From positions 1 to 36,822 of the forward strand of contig JAHJTI010000015.1 of the NCBI GenBank assembly GCA_018829945.1: 36,822 nt of DNA. The letters run 5' to 3'. This DNA comes from Pseudomonadota bacterium. Its GTDB lineage: Bacteria; Desulfobacterota; Desulfobulbia; Desulfobulbales; Desulfurivibrionaceae. The number at the start of each line of letters is the position of its first letter. Within the stretch, counting starts at the first letter, position 1. The position numbers were made by a program, and so were the translations under genes. This document shows, piece after piece, positions 35,435 to 36,822 of the stretch. The notes under the pieces were generated by a model that searched no databases, was not told the origin of the DNA, and saw only the letters and a program-made list of their open reading frames with translations.

Positions 35435-36739
35435 CTATTGCCGTTCAGCAATAGGCACAAACGGCCGCCTTTTGGGGCCGACATACACCTGCCTGGGCCG
35501 GCTGATCCGCCAGTCCGGATCATCCCACATTTCTTTCCAGTGGGCAATCCAGCCCGGAAGTCGGCCGAGGGCGAACATCACCGTGAACATATTGGTGGGG
35601 ATACCGATGGCCCGGTAGATGATCCCGCTGTAAAAATCCACGTTGGGATAGAGGTTACGCTCCACGAAATACTCGTCTTTCAGAGCTACTTCTTCCAGTT
35701 CCTTGGCGATATCCAGCAGGGGGTCGGAGATATTCAAGGCCACCAGCACATCATCGCAGGCCTTCTTGATAATCCGTGCCCGAGGATCATGGGTCTTGTA
35801 GACCCGGTGCCCGAAACCGACCAGGCGGAAAGGATCGGCCGGGTCCTTGGCCATGGCAATATATTTCTTATAATCCCCGCCTTCCTCATGAATCTGGGTG
35901 AGCATCTCCATCACCGCCTGGTTGGCACCGCCGTGGAGCGGTCCCCACAAGGCGTTGATCCCGGCGGAGATCGAGGCGTACAGGTTGACCCGGGCGCTCC
36001 CTGCTACCCGAACCGTGGCGGTGGAGCAGTTCTGCTCATGGTCGCCATGCAGGATCAGCAATTTGTTCAGGGCCTTGACCACCGTATCGTTGATCTCGTA
36101 TGGCGCAACCGGCGAATCAAACATCATGTTCAGGAAGTTGGCGCAGTAGCTCAGGTCGTGCCGTGGATACACCAGGGGCTGACCCATGGATTTTTTATAA
36201 GAAAAAGCCGCGATGGTCCGCACCTTGGAAAGCAACCGGGCTGCCATCTTGTCGATATTTTCCAAGGGATTGGCCAGCATCTCCGGATAAAAGCTGCACA
36301 GGGAGTTCACCATGGAGGAAAGAATGGCCATGGGCGGACTGTTGGCCGGGTAGCCGTCAAAAAAACGGATCATGTCCTCATGGACCATGGCGTACTTGCC
36401 AAGCATATGACTGAATTTGCTCAACTCCGCCCGGGTCGGCAGGTTGCCGTGGTCCAGAAGATAGGAGACCTCGACAAAGGTACAATTCTCGGCAAGATCC
36501 TCGATGCCGTAGCCACGATAGCTGAGAATTCCCTCCTCCCCATCCAGAAAGGTGATGCTGCTGCTGCAGGAACCGGTATTCATGAACCCGCTGTCCAGGG
36601 TGATGTAGCCGGACTCGGCACGCAACGACCGGATATCAATGGCCCTTTCCCCCTCACTGCCGACAACGATCGGCAAATAATAGGTTTTTCCTTCGAGTTT
36701 CAACTCTGCTTTTTCTTGACCCACAACCACATGTTCCAT
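35435..36739 (-). CDS. gltA: Citrate synthase (type II-like)
   Basis: FMNTGSCSSSITFLDGEEGILSYRGYGIEDLAEN, LHGDHEQNCSTATVRVAGSA, WGPLHGGANQAVMEML, FGHRVYKTHDPRA. Confidence 0.95.
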   Translation of the reverse strand: MEHVVVGQEKAELKLEGKTYYLPIVVGSEGERAIDIRSLRAESGYITLDSGFMNTGSCSSSITFLDGEEGILSYRGYGIEDLAENCTFVEVSYLLDHGNLPTRAELSKFSHMLGKYAMVHEDMIRFFDGYPANSPPMAILSSMVNSLCSFYPEMLANPLENIDKMAARLLSKVRTIAAFSYKKSMGQPLVYPRHDLSYCANFLNMMFDSPVAPYEINDTVVKALNKLLILHGDHEQNCSTATVRVAGSARVNLYASISAGINALWGPLHGGANQAVMEMLTQIHEEGGDYKKYIAMAKDPADPFRLVGFGHRVYKTHDPRARIIKKACDDVLVALNISDPLLDIAKELEEVALKDEYFVERNLYPNVDFYSGIIYRAIGIPTNMFTVMFALGRLPGWIAHWKEMWDDPDWRISRPRQVYVGPKRRPFVPIAERQ

Positions 36740-36822
36740 AAGTGCCCCTCGCCGTTGCCCCGCTCGTGTAACGACGGCTTGCCTGTATTTTCGTAAAAAC
36801 CGTAATGAAAGATCATCTCGAA

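Noticed and set aside
35438-36796. 452-aa + strand ORF antisense to citrate synthase
   Set aside because: Complement of an unambiguous GltA; Gly/His/Pro-rich low-quality translation with no RBS evidence.
1-36822. CRISPR arrays, tRNA/rRNA genes, transposases, integrases or phage genes
   Set aside because: None recognised by eye: no regularly spaced repeats, no tRNA-like cloverleaf, and no transposase/integrase motifs in the supplied ORFs.

Overview
The window reads as a chromosomal segment of an anaerobic bacterium, probably a Desulfobacterota/sulfate-reducer-like lineage (inferred from gene content only). The left ~20 kb (713-20255) forms a coherent block on the + strand. It contains a histidine kinase fragment and a sigma-54 response regulator, a tungstate ABC transporter (TupABC), an iron-dependent alcohol dehydrogenase, a collinear HdrCBA-FlxDCBA set, an aldehyde:ferredoxin oxidoreductase (AOR), an unrecognised 206-aa protein, two tandem MoeA proteins (the second fused to a periplasmic-binding-protein-like domain), a MoaD-type sulfur carrier and a MoeB/ThiF-type E1. 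I read this as a nearly self-contained tungsten-dependent alcohol/aldehyde oxidation island. A consensus sigma-54 promoter (5019-5034) with two upstream 17-bp dyads of the same sequence lies in front of adh. The right ~16 kb is mostly housekeeping: TamB/TamA-like, 3-phosphoglycerate dehydrogenase, a GAF-like/GGDEF protein, DNA polymerase IV, TrpS, a putative lipoprotein, a DUF1003 protein, an aminotransferase, a small Cys-rich ORF and citrate synthase. Other notable structure includes a perfect 20-bp inverted repeat inside tupA where the protein appears to carry an insertion, an intergenic multi-hairpin element upstream of serA, and several intrinsic terminators. No tRNA, rRNA or CRISPR array was seen. 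All family calls come from motif recognition by eye, without database searches.
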